From contig NZ_LMSS01000001.1 in the NCBI RefSeq assembly GCF_001429605.1, positions 681,469-745,468 of the forward strand: a stretch of DNA of 64,000 nucleotides, given 5' to 3'. Every line of letters begins with the position of its first letter. The first letter of the stretch is position 1. The translations under genes were made by a program, and so were the position numbers. Shown piece by piece: positions 9,107 through 16,707 of the stretch. The notes under the pieces were generated by a model, which did not search any database, was not told the origin of the DNA, and was given only the letters and a program-made list of their open reading frames with translations. Source of the DNA: Phycicoccus sp. Soil802. Its GTDB lineage: Bacteria; Actinomycetota; Actinomycetes; Actinomycetales; Dermatophilaceae.

Positions 9107-10330
9107 GTGGCCACCGCGACGAGCTCCCACGGAAGGACCGCCTCACCGTCCTCGGACGTGGGAGCCGGCCGTCGGTGGGCGATGCTCGCGGTGAGCACGC
9201 TCGCCCAGACCGCGTCAGCGGTCGCCCTGCACGGCCCCGCCTTCCTCATCCCCGTCCTGCACACCCGCGAAGGGCTCTCGCTGGCCACGGCCGGACTCGT
9301 CAGCGCCGCGCCCATGGTGGGCGTCATGCTCACGCTCGTCGCGTGGGGCGTGGTCGTCGACCGCGGGGGCGAGCGACTGGCCCTCGTCACCGGCCTCGGG
9401 GTCACCGCCCTCGCCGCCCTCGCGAGCACGACGGCGCACGGGCCGGTGGGCTGGTGCGGCTGGCTGTTCGTCGCGGGCGCTGCAGCCGCCAGCGCGAACG
9501 CCGCCAGCGGGCGGGTCGTGGTCGGCTGGTTCCCGGCGGGCCGGCGAGGGCTCGCGATGGGCATCCGCCAGATGGCGCAACCACTCGGGGTGGCGGTCGC
9601 CGCGGTGACCATGCCGGTGCTGGCCGAGCACCACGGCATCCGCGTGGCCCTGGCGGTGCCGGCTGCGGCCGCCGCGCTCGCGTGCGTCGCTGTGGCGGTC
9701 GTCGTCAAGGACCCGCCGCGTCCCCGACGCACGGTCGACACGGCCCGCAACCCCTACCGCAGTGACCACACGCTGGCGCGGGTGCACGGCGTCTCGATGC
9801 TGCTGGTCGTGCCGCAGTTCCTCGTGTGGACCTACTCGCTCGCCTGGCTGGTCACCGACCGTGGCTGGTCGGCGGCCTCCGCGGGCGCCCTGGTCGCCGT
9901 CACCCAGGTCTGCGGAGCCCTGGGCCGGATCGGTGTGGGCGACCTGTCCGACCGGGTCGGGAGCCGGATGCGCCCGTTGCGGTGGGTTGCCGTCGCCGTC
10001 GTCGTGACGATGGGCCTACTCGGCGCCGCGGCCCACGAGGAGTGGGGCGTCGCCGTGCTCCTGCTCGTCGTCGCCTCGACGGTCACCGTGGCCGACAACG
10101 GCCTCGCCTTCACCGCCGTCGCCGAGCGCGCGGGGCCGTTCTGGTCAGGGCGGGCGCTCGGCGTCCAGAACACCGGCCAGTTCCTCACCGCTGCTGCGGT
10201 GCCCCCGCTCGCGGGTGCCCTCGTGAGCTGGACCGGGTATGCCGTGACGTTCGCCTCCGCGTCCGTCTTCGCCCTGGTCGCGCTGCCGCTGGTCCCGGTG
10301 CGGGACGAGCACGACCTCCGCGATCGCTGA
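9107..10330 (+). CDS. MFS transporter (MFS_1)
   Basis: A 407-residue polytopic membrane protein with about 12 helices in two six-helix halves. The helix 2-3 loop carries a motif A-like [14 protein letters not shown], and the mid-protein cytosolic loop is basic ([10 protein letters not shown]). The second half repeats a similar loop ([16 protein letters not shown]). Substrate cannot be read from sequence; general drug or metabolite efflux is the family default, and an MFS efflux gene also neighbours uvrB in M. tuberculosis. GTG at 9107 is preceded by TAGGAC six bases upstream, a weak leaderless-type box. Confidence 0.88.
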   Translation: MATATSSHGRTASPSSDVGAGRRWAMLAVSTLAQTASAVALHGPAFLIPVLHTREGLSLATAGLVSAAPMVGVMLTLVAWGVVVDRGGERLALVTGLGVTALAALASTTAHGPVGWCGWLFVAGAAAASANAASGRVVVGWFPAGRRGLAMGIRQMAQPLGVAVAAVTMPVLAEHHGIRVALAVPAAAAALACVAVAVVVKDPPRPRRTVDTARNPYRSDHTLARVHGVSMLLVVPQFLVWTYSLAWLVTDRGWSAASAGALVAVTQVCGALGRIGVGDLSDRVGSRMRPLRWVAVAVVVTMGLLGAAAHEEWGVAVLLLVVASTVTVADNGLAFTAVAERAGPFWSGRALGVQNTGQFLTAAAVPPLAGALVSWTGYAVTFASASVFALVALPLVPVRDEHDLRDR

Positions 10331-10440
10331 CGACTGCGCACCGACCGACGACTCCCCAGGCACCCCTGCGTCACGGATGGCGGGCTGGGTTGTCTCACAG
10401 GAGGACCGGGCAGGGAAACAACCGGTCCCTGAGGCGCCCG

Positions 10441-10468
10441 CCGGCGACGGAGACACCCCTGTCGCCGG
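10441..10468. terminator. Hairpin between convergent genes
   Basis: CCGGCGAC and GTCGCCGG form a perfect 8-bp inverted repeat with a 12-base loop, between the ends of the MFS gene and the DUF202 operon. A 12-bp palindrome CCGGGCGCCCGG follows at 10482-10493. No U-tract, as is usual in high-GC actinomycetes; bidirectional termination is inferred. Confidence 0.5.
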
Positions 10469-10518
10469 TGGGTCCTCGGACCCGGGCGCCCGGTCGCCCA
10501 ACGGTCCTCCAGGCCTGG

Positions 10519-10842
10519 TCAGCCCAGCCAGGCGGTGACGCCGAGCACGACGCCCCCCACGCCGGCGAGCACGGTCACGACGGCGACCTCGACCATCGGC
10601 TGGAACGGCGAGTAGCCACGGGTGTCGTCCAGGAGCTGGACGAAGCGGCGGCGCACCGACCCGACCAGCACGACGCTGATCCCCATCGCCACGGCACCGG
10701 CCACAGCCTGGAGCGGTCGGTCGGTCCGCAGTGCCACGAGCACCAGCGGCACCAGGGCCACCAGCGCGGTGACCGCCGTGCGCTGCCAGGCCAGGGCGGT
10801 GCGCTCGGGCTGGAGCGCAGCACGGTCCGGGAAGTCGCTCAC
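10519..10842 (-). CDS. DUF202 small membrane protein (second copy)
   Basis: A 107-residue protein with the DUF202 signature LQPERTALAWQRTAVTAL and three hydrophobic helices. The GTG start at 10842 overlaps the upstream DUF202 stop (GTGA). DUF202 proteins are small inner-membrane proteins related to the YidH family; their role is unknown. It is the downstream member of a coaE-DUF202-DUF202 chain of overlapping genes. Confidence 0.8.
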   Translation of the reverse strand: MSDFPDRAALQPERTALAWQRTAVTALVALVPLVLVALRTDRPLQAVAGAVAMGISVVLVGSVRRRFVQLLDDTRGYSPFQPMVEVAVVTVLAGVGGVVLGVTAWLG

Positions 10843-11216
10843 CGCCCGGCGACCTCCACCAGCGCCAGGACCAGGGTGAGGCCACCCAGGACGACGACGC
10901 CTCCCGCGAGGATGACGAGGGCCCGCGGTGCGGGCAACGGTCGGCCCAGCCGCAGCGCGCGCTCGACCCGCGCCCAGGCGGTGACGGCCCGGACGGCCAG
11001 GGCGGCTCCGCCGATGCAGGCCGCGGCACCCACGAGGGCGGCCCAGGCGGGGAGCGTCGACAGGCTCGCCAGCGACACGAAAGCGATGCCGCCACCGACC
11101 AGGGCCAGCGCCGTGCGCATCCATGCCAGGGCGGTCCGCTCGTTGGACAGGGACGCCCGCGGGTCCGGCTCCTCGCCGACCCCGTAGACACTCGCGGGCC
11201 GGCGCTGCTCAGTCAC
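10839..11216 (-). CDS. DUF202 small membrane protein (first copy)
   Basis: A 125-residue membrane protein with signature SLSNERTALAWMRTALALVG and three hydrophobic segments. The N-terminal 25 residues are polar and likely cytosolic. Together with the next gene it forms a tandem DUF202 pair, a pairing seen in other bacteria and suggestive of a heteromer. GTG at 11216 lies within the last codons of coaE (8-base overlap), so it is likely translated by coupling. Confidence 0.82.
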   Translation of the reverse strand: MTEQRRPASVYGVGEEPDPRASLSNERTALAWMRTALALVGGGIAFVSLASLSTLPAWAALVGAAACIGGAALAVRAVTAWARVERALRLGRPLPAPRALVILAGGVVVLGGLTLVLALVEVAGR

Positions 11217-12399
11217 CTGACGGGTCCCAGGCTGTCTCCGCCGCCCACGCCTCGGCCCGGTCGTGCGCGGCGTCGAACCACGGCTCCTTGGCTTCGGCGT
11301 ACTCGGTCACGGTCGCCCCGCCGGCCGCAATCCGCCGCTTCTGCGCGGCATACTCCTGGCGCGCCTCGGGAACCGCGCGCATCCAGTCGCGGAACATCAG
11401 GGCCCAGCGCCACCCCGGGCTGCCGACATCGCGCACGTGCACGTGGGCCGGGCGACCGGGGTCGCTGCTGCCGTGGAACCGTTTCGGCCAGGGCACGCCG
11501 TCCTTGGAGCTGTCGTGGGCCACCGCCTCCGAGCGCGGGAAGCCTGCCGCCGCCAGCCGCGCGACCAGGGCCCCGTCGTCGGCGTCGGTGAGCGAGCGCA
11601 CCCCGACCTGGAGGTCGATGACGTCCTTGGCGATGAGCCCTGGCACCGCGGTGCTGCCCACGTGGTCGACGGTCAGGGCGAGCTCGCCGAAGGCCAGCCG
11701 CAGCCGCTCGGCCACGCGGGCCGCCTGCGCCGGCCACGTCGGGTCAGTCTCCACCAGCGTCACCTGCTCGGGTCGGCGCGACCGTGTGCCGCGCCGAACG
11801 TTCTCCTCGAACGGCACGAGTCGCGACTCCCAGAGGTCGTCGACAGCTGCGAGGAGCTCGTCCTTGGGGCCGTCGTTCCGCAGCCACACGTCCGCCGCAG
11901 CGCGGCGCTGCTCGTCGGTCGCCTGCGCGGCGATCCGGCTGCGGGCGTCGGCCTCGGTCATGCCGCGGGTCTGCCTGAGGCGCTTCACCCGGGTCTCCTC
12001 GTCGGCACCCACGACGACGACCAGGTGGTAGCCGGGCCCGTAGTGCTTCTCGACGAGCAGCGGGACGTCGTGGACCACCACCGCGTCCGGAGGAGCAGCG
12101 GCGACCAGCTCCCGGGTGCGCTCGGCAATCAGGGGGTGCGTGATCGCCTCGAGGTCACGGCGCGAGGCCTCGTCGGCGAAGACCAGCGCTCCGAGGGCGG
12201 GGCGGTTCAGGGCGTCCTCGTCGTCGAGCACGGCGTCGCCGAACCGCTCGACGATGGCGGCCAGGCCACGACTCCCCGGGGAGACGACCTCCCGCGCCAG
12301 GAGGTCAGCATCGATGACAATGGCTCCGTGCGACGAAAGCCGTTGTGCCACAGTCGATTTCCCGGATCCGATGCCTCCCGTGAGGCCGACGCGCAGCAT
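11209..12399 (-). CDS. coaE: Dephospho-CoA kinase fused to a GrpB-like domain
   Basis: The N-terminal ~200 residues are dephospho-CoA kinase (last step of CoA synthesis): P-loop GLTGGIGSGKST, DADLLAREVV and the LRNDGPKDEL region. The C-terminal ~190 residues are a GrpB/UPF0157 nucleotidyltransferase-like domain (VTLVETDPTWPAQAARV, VDHVGSTAVPGLIAKDVIDL). This fusion is known from mycobacterial CoaE; the GrpB part is thought structural there. ATG at 12399 is chosen over the GTG at 12408 because TAGGGT lies seven bases before it. It is followed by two overlapping DUF202 genes. Confidence 0.95.
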   Translation of the reverse strand: MLRVGLTGGIGSGKSTVAQRLSSHGAIVIDADLLAREVVSPGSRGLAAIVERFGDAVLDDEDALNRPALGALVFADEASRRDLEAITHPLIAERTRELVAAAPPDAVVVHDVPLLVEKHYGPGYHLVVVVGADEETRVKRLRQTRGMTEADARSRIAAQATDEQRRAAADVWLRNDGPKDELLAAVDDLWESRLVPFEENVRRGTRSRRPEQVTLVETDPTWPAQAARVAERLRLAFGELALTVDHVGSTAVPGLIAKDVIDLQVGVRSLTDADDGALVARLAAAGFPRSEAVAHDSSKDGVPWPKRFHGSSDPGRPAHVHVRDVGSPGWRWALMFRDWMRAVPEARQEYAAQKRRIAAGGATVTEYAEAKEPWFDAAHDRAEAWAAETAWDPSGD

Positions 12400-12406
12400 G
12401 GCCACC

Positions 12407-12412
12407 ACCCTA
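12407..12412 (-). promoter_or_regulatory. Leaderless-type -10 box of coaE
   Basis: TAGGGT (minus strand), seven bases before the ATG at 12399; it decides between the two candidate starts. Confidence 0.45.
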
Positions 12413-12437
12413 TCCGCATGGCGGTCGCGAGGCAGGG

Positions 12438-12902
12438 TCAGTCAGCGAGGCGAGGCGGGAAGCCGCCGGTGGCGACCGGGCCCCAGCGGGTCGGGGTGAT
12501 CCGCAGGATCGACTTGTCCTGGTCGACCATCGCCCGGCGGTACTCGTCCCAGTCGGGGTGCTCACCGGAGATGTTGCGGAAGTACTCGACCAGTGGTTCG
12601 ACCGACTCGGGAGCGTCGATCACCTCGCACTCCCCGTCGACCTGCACCCACGCGCCACCGAAGTCGTCGGAGAGCACGACCACGGACACGTCCGGACGCT
12701 TGCGCGCGTTGACGGTCTTGGCCCGGTCCCGGTAGCTGGAGACGACGATGCGTCCGCTGTCGTCGACCCCACCGGTCACCGGGGACGCCTGTGGTCGTCC
12801 GTCGGCCCGGCTGGTGATGACGAGCATGTGGTGACGGGGCCGGATGAAGTCGAGGAGCCCGTCGAGGTCGACATGGGTGTTGGTCGCGATCGTGCGTGCC
12901 AT
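12438..12902 (-). CDS. PPOX-class (flavin/F420-dependent) oxidoreductase
   Basis: A 154-residue split-barrel protein of the pyridoxamine-5'-phosphate-oxidase superfamily. Recognisable elements are the N-terminal LVITSRADGRPQASPV strand pair, the phosphate-contacting IVVSSYRDRAKTVNARKRP and a C-terminal RITPTRWGPVA. Actinomycete members of this subgroup usually bind F420 rather than FMN and reduce small molecules; the real substrate is unknown. ATG at 12902 is six bases downstream of TAGGCT. Monocistronic by appearance. Confidence 0.85.
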   Translation of the reverse strand: MARTIATNTHVDLDGLLDFIRPRHHMLVITSRADGRPQASPVTGGVDDSGRIVVSSYRDRAKTVNARKRPDVSVVVLSDDFGGAWVQVDGECEVIDAPESVEPLVEYFRNISGEHPDWDEYRRAMVDQDKSILRITPTRWGPVATGGFPPRLAD

Positions 12903-12908
12903 CCCCCG

Positions 12909-12914
12909 AGCCTA
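12909..12914 (-). promoter_or_regulatory. Leaderless-type -10 box of the PPOX gene
   Basis: TAGGCT (minus strand), six bases before the ATG at 12902. The 12915-13087 remainder of this gap shows nothing else that I can support. Confidence 0.45.
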
Positions 12915-13087
12915 GACACCCTCAGGTGCCACCACCCCGCGACGGCGCACGCCGCGAGGCGAGCCCGCTGACGCCACGGACCACGCCGATGTGGAGCACC
13001 AGCTCGGTCTGCGACCCGACCACCCACGCAGGCAGCGCGAAGGTGTCGCGGGGTCCGGCCCGACGTCCGAGGACCGGGCAGCGCGGG

Positions 13088-13594
13088 TCAGGATGCCGCC
13101 GGCGCGGCGACGGCGTCCGACCGCGGACCCTCGACGCCGTGCTCGCGGACGCTGCTCACGGCATACCGGGGTGTCCCGGCGCCCGGCTCCGCATCCGTGA
13201 AGGTGAGGGTCGCGCTGGTGCCCACGAGGCGCTCGGGGCCACCGTCGACGGTGCGGTAGATGCGGTACTCCACCACGGCGTCCGAGTAGGTGTGCGGCAC
13301 GGTCACCGCCGGCGGCGGCGACCAGGTCAGCTTCACGGCAGCGCCGTCCCGGCTGACGGAGACCCGCTGCGGTGGTGGCGGGTTCACCCGCAGCTGCTCC
13401 TCGGCGGTGAGCTCCTGGGGCACCGACGTCGGAGCAGCATTCGCCGACGTGGACACCCTGGGTGCCGAAGCGCTCGTCGGGGCCGAGACCTCGGGCTGGT
13501 GGTCTTCGGCCACCGTCGAGCCGCACCCGGCGAGGGCCAGCACCGTGACGGTCGCGCTGACCGTGGTCAGCTGTCGGAACAGGTTGGTGCTCAT
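13088..13594 (-). CDS. Lipoprotein with a fibronectin type III domain (nested in the same frame)
   Basis: The internal ATG at 13592-13594 begins MSTNLFRQLTTVSATVTVLA, ending in a lipobox LAGC, so the product would be a 168-residue lipoprotein anchored outside the membrane. A Pro/Ser/Ala-rich linker precedes a fibronectin type III-like domain (VSVSRDGAAVKLTWSPPP ... YRIYRTVDG ... YAVSSV). A GAGGGGAGG ribosome-binding site lies about 12 bases upstream. A free lipoprotein signal in the middle of a secreted protein is otherwise hard to explain, so an independent start is likely. Confidence 0.7.
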   Translation of the reverse strand: MSTNLFRQLTTVSATVTVLALAGCGSTVAEDHQPEVSAPTSASAPRVSTSANAAPTSVPQELTAEEQLRVNPPPPQRVSVSRDGAAVKLTWSPPPAVTVPHTYSDAVVEYRIYRTVDGGPERLVGTSATLTFTDAEPGAGTPRYAVSSVREHGVEGPRSDAVAAPAAS

Positions 13595-15793
13595 GAAACT
13601 TCGACGCCTCCCCTCGGACCGTGGTTCCCCCCGGTCGCCCGACTGGCGGGGAGCCGAAGCTCCCCGCCAGCCGTGCAGGTGGTGCTCCTTCGCCTCCTGG
13701 TAGGTGAGCTCGTGCGGAGCCTTCTCCGTCGCGCTCAGCCCAGCGGAGACCCCGCCACCGACCGTGCCGCCGCCGTAGGTCAGGTTCGCCCAGTTGTTCT
13801 GGGTGCCCAGGACCGACAGGCCGCCGGCGTTGTTGATGTCGGATGCGACGACCCCACCGGTGACACCGTCACAGTTCCAGTTGATCGGCAGGTTCGCCCC
13901 ACCGACGGTGGTGCGCTGCGTGCCGTTCGGGCAGAACCAGCGGGTGCGGTAGGTCGCGGCACTGGCGCTCCCGAGCCCCGCGTTCTCGTTCAGGGCCGCC
14001 TCGTTGAGGTTCGGCAGGGTGAACGATGAGTAGGTGAAGCTCGGCGGGATGGTTCCCGTGCGCGGGATGCCGGTCACCTGGAACGCGTAGTTCATCACGC
14101 TCAGGTAGTTCGGCTCGAAGTTGGCGTGGTCGTCACCGCCGTGGCGGAGTCCGAGGTCGTGCCCGAACTCGTGGATGAACGTGCCCACCTTGGCGTCAGA
14201 GCTGCCGCCGCCACCCCAGAGCCCGAGCGTCACGACGAAGCTGTCGTTCGGGATGTTGAAGGCGTTGCCACTGCTGCTGCCACCGTCGTAGCCGTGGGCC
14301 CAGATCATGTAGTAGTAGACCTTGGCCCGAGCGGCGTTGAAGTTGGCGGACTTGATCGCGTTGAACTGAGCGGCGACCGGGTTGAGGTCCGCGTCGAACG
14401 GCACCAGGTTGCCTCCACCGAGGTTGAACGCAGCACCACGCGCCGCACCGGCGTCGAGGTGCAACCGGATGCCTGTGAGCCCGTCAGGGTTGTTGGCATA
14501 CGGGGCAGCTGCGTAGGCAGCCACGATGCGGTTCAGGTCTGCGGCGAGCGGCAGGTGGCACGGGCAGACAGCCTCGGCCCCCATGTAGTCCATCTCGACG
14601 TAGAGGTCCTTGTGGACCGGCGTCGCACCCGGGAGCGCGACGTCGAAGGTGCCGTTGCCGTCGGAGTCGAGACCGTTGGCCTCCCACCCGTCGAGCAGCT
14701 TGTCGCCGTCGGTGTCGATCTGGCCGTAGTAGCGCGCCGACATCACCTGGGCCACCCAGGCAAGGCAGTCCGGACCACCGTCGACCGTGAACCTCGCACT
14801 GGTGTCACCCGGGTGGACCAGGCGGCCGAACGAGATGCTGTCGGTGTCCCACAGGTTGCCCGCGCTGTAGCGCGGGACCGGCCGGTCGGTGCCGTCCCAG
14901 TCCGGCGGGAAGACGTCGACGCCGTTGACCTTGCTGAACGGCTCGCTGGCGTTGGACTGTCCGTCCCCACCGATGAAGGTGGTGCGGAACTCACCGACCG
15001 GGTTCGATGCCGAGAAGCCGAAGGGCAGCGACGTGGTCATGGCGCCACCTGAGGTCATGCCGTAGCCGTTGGCGACGACGACCTGGGTCAGCGGGTAGCT
15101 GGGCTTGTCGTAGACGACGACGAGCGATGCGCCCTCGGCGAGCGGAGCCGCCGCAGAGGTCTTGAACGGGTCGGCGCCGTCGTGCCGGCTGGAGGCGAAC
15201 CCCTTGAGGGAGTACCAGCCGTTGCCGGTCACGTAGCTGCCGACGTTGGCCCGGTACGCGTACCCGGTCGTCGTGCCGGCCCAACAGGGGCTGGCCCCCT
15301 GGCCGACCTTGATGCCCCGGATGGGCACACCCTTGAACGTCCCTGCCGAGAACGACGAGGACTCGCGGTTGCCGAGGATGCTCCAGTAGAGATAGGCCTC
15401 CACGACCTTGGCGCCGGCCGGAACGCCGGACACGTAGATCGACCCGGCACCCCGGTTGCGCAGGCCGACGCCCGAGGCGGTGTAGCCGCCGTGGACCGTC
15501 AGCTGTGCATAGGTCGATGGCGCTGCTCCGGAGACGCCGCCCACGCCCGAGGTCTTCGAGCCGGTGGCGACGCCCTTGCCGGGTGACACCTTCGCAGCGA
15601 TGGCCGTCGCGGCCGACGGTGCGGATGCATCGACCACGGCCGCCGCGACGGGCGCCTTCTGGATGGTGATCGATGGTGCCGCCGAAGCGGCTGTCTGTGC
15701 CGTCGCGGCGGCAGCAGCAAAAGCTGCCCCGGCCGTGACGAGCACGGTGGCGAACCGCGCCGAACGGCGCAGCCCAGTGGTGGTTGATTTCAT
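13088..15793 (-). CDS. Secreted zinc metalloprotease, frame continuing into a lipoprotein
   Basis: One open frame of 901 codons. Residues 1-40 are a signal peptide; about 95-260 form a beta-rich surface domain (DUF3344-like by feel); 360-371 (DTDGDKLLDGWE) and 376-384 (DSDGNGTFD) are calcium-loop-like; 541-551 is the zinc site HEFGHDLGLRH with a Met-turn SVMNY at 565-569, a metzincin-type pattern. The last recognisable protease sequence ends near residue 700. Residues 708-717 are encoded by a perfect GC hairpin and residue 734 begins a complete lipoprotein signal. This suggests the protease once stopped before the hairpin and its stop was lost, or that the two genes happen to share a frame. 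The ATG has a strong GGGGAGGA site. Likely an exported protease; substrate unknown. Confidence 0.8.
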   Translation of the reverse strand: MKSTTTGLRRSARFATVLVTAGAAFAAAAATAQTAASAAPSITIQKAPVAAAVVDASAPSAATAIAAKVSPGKGVATGSKTSGVGGVSGAAPSTYAQLTVHGGYTASGVGLRNRGAGSIYVSGVPAGAKVVEAYLYWSILGNRESSSFSAGTFKGVPIRGIKVGQGASPCWAGTTTGYAYRANVGSYVTGNGWYSLKGFASSRHDGADPFKTSAAAPLAEGASLVVVYDKPSYPLTQVVVANGYGMTSGGAMTTSLPFGFSASNPVGEFRTTFIGGDGQSNASEPFSKVNGVDVFPPDWDGTDRPVPRYSAGNLWDTDSISFGRLVHPGDTSARFTVDGGPDCLAWVAQVMSARYYGQIDTDGDKLLDGWEANGLDSDGNGTFDVALPGATPVHKDLYVEMDYMGAEAVCPCHLPLAADLNRIVAAYAAAPYANNPDGLTGIRLHLDAGAARGAAFNLGGGNLVPFDADLNPVAAQFNAIKSANFNAARAKVYYYMIWAHGYDGGSSSGNAFNIPNDSFVVTLGLWGGGGSSDAKVGTFIHEFGHDLGLRHGGDDHANFEPNYLSVMNYAFQVTGIPRTGTIPPSFTYSSFTLPNLNEAALNENAGLGSASAATYRTRWFCPNGTQRTTVGGANLPINWNCDGVTGGVVASDINNAGGLSVLGTQNNWANLTYGGGTVGGGVSAGLSATEKAPHELTYQEAKEHHLHGWRGASAPRQSGDRGEPRSEGRRRSFMSTNLFRQLTTVSATVTVLALAGCGSTVAEDHQPEVSAPTSASAPRVSTSANAAPTSVPQELTAEEQLRVNPPPPQRVSVSRDGAAVKLTWSPPPAVTVPHTYSDAVVEYRIYRTVDGGPERLVGTSATLTFTDAEPGAGTPRYAVSSVREHGVEGPRSDAVAAPAAS
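13643..13670 (-). terminator. Perfect 12-bp hairpin with TTCG loop inside the fused frame
   Basis: On the minus strand CTGGCGGGGAGC and GCTCCCCGCCAG flank a TTCG tetraloop. UUCG-capped GC stems are very stable and typical of terminators or processing sites. It lies between the end of recognisable protease sequence and the lipoprotein start, yet is read through as codons. Confidence 0.55.
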
Positions 15794-16047
15794 GCCGAGT
15801 CCTCCCCAAGACTCTTGTGTGCCGCCCGCCTGCGACCCGCATCTGTCCCCCGGTCGTCACCGCGCCCCCTGCGCTGGTGGACGGCCGCGGACCGCGACGT
15901 CACGTGCACACATCCCCTGTGCTGCGCCAGGATCCGACGGTGTCGGCCCCCCCTGCTGTCGCAGCAGCATCAGGTATAGGGCCACTGGCGTGCGTTCGCC
16001 ATCAGTAGAATGACGTAGATCGTGGATAGATCCTTCAACTTCCACTC

Positions 16048-16101
16048 CTCGTGATTCACGACGTGAAGACAGCACTGCTCGTGATTCACGACGTGAAGAC
16101 A
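16048..16101. repeat. Tandem 24-bp repeat with operator-like dyads
   Basis: The 24-base unit beginning CTCGTGATTCACGACGTG occurs at 16048-16071 and 16078-16101, 30 bases apart (about three helical turns). Each copy contains the dyad TCGTGA-T-TCACGA. It lies about 250 bases upstream of the metalloprotease gene, in a stretch poorer in GC than its surroundings. Binding of a dimeric repressor or activator is inferred. The rest of 15794-16145 shows no supported gene. Confidence 0.6.
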
Positions 16102-16145
16102 TCCCGCCGCGGGCCACCGCGCGGGCCACGAGCACGACCGGGCTG

Positions 16146-16694
16146 TTAGCCCGGCGGGTTGTATGCCGCGTAGTCCACTCGCGTGACCGGCCTCGTCACG
16201 AGCTGTCCGCTGGGGTCCGGCATCGGCAGTGAGCGGCTGCCCTGCACCAGCTGGACGCTCTGCGCCAGGCTGTTCGCCGTCACGGTGAACACCAGCTGGG
16301 CCATGGCGAGCGACTGCTCGTGCACGGAGATCCGCTCGAAGCCGGGCGGCAGGGTGATCCGGGCCACGCCGTCCTCGTCGACGACTCCACGCAGCGGGGT
16401 GCTGGCGATCGGCAGGGCGCTGCGGATGCCGGCTGCCGCCATCGCCGGTGTGACCGGCACGGCCAGCCCGACGAAGGACGGCTCGAGGCCGGCTCCGGGC
16501 GGCACGGTGCGGGTCAGCCGGGCCAGGTGGTCGCCCTGCACGAAGTAGACCGCCACCGTCAGCGGCACTCCCTGACGGCTGGGACCCGACGACGTCGCGG
16601 TCGTGGTCGGGGCCGAGGCGGGGACCGGACCGGCCTGGGTGCCGATCGAACACGCCGACAGCCCCAGTGCCACGGCGACCACGATGCCGGCCAC
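16146..16694 (-). CDS. GerMN-domain lipoprotein
   Basis: A protein of about 182 residues: short hydrophobic signal with lipobox LSAC, a Ser/Thr/Pro/Ala linker, and a GerMN domain (VAVYFVQGDHLARLTRTVPP ... LVFTVTANSLAQSVQLVQG). GerMN domains also occur in LpqB, the lipoprotein partner of the MtrAB two-component system; here too it follows a regulator and a histidine kinase, so it may modulate the kinase. The start is not certain: GTG at 16694 is the first usable start after the kinase stop (16708) and gives a short n-region without Arg or Lys. A GTATGCCGC word lies immediately upstream. Confidence 0.75.
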   Translation of the reverse strand: MAGIVVAVALGLSACSIGTQAGPVPASAPTTTATSSGPSRQGVPLTVAVYFVQGDHLARLTRTVPPGAGLEPSFVGLAVPVTPAMAAAGIRSALPIASTPLRGVVDEDGVARITLPPGFERISVHEQSLAMAQLVFTVTANSLAQSVQLVQGSRSLPMPDPSGQLVTRPVTRVDYAAYNPPG

Positions 16695-16707
16695 GCGGCA
16701 TACCGGG

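Noticed and set aside
16048-16101. CRISPR-like repeats
   Set aside because: Only two copies with a six-base spacer; no array, no cas genes.
15857-16135. Possible 92-residue protein with repeated SSRRESRG
   Set aside because: The amino-acid repeat simply reflects the tandem operator-like DNA repeat; no ribosome-binding site or domain.
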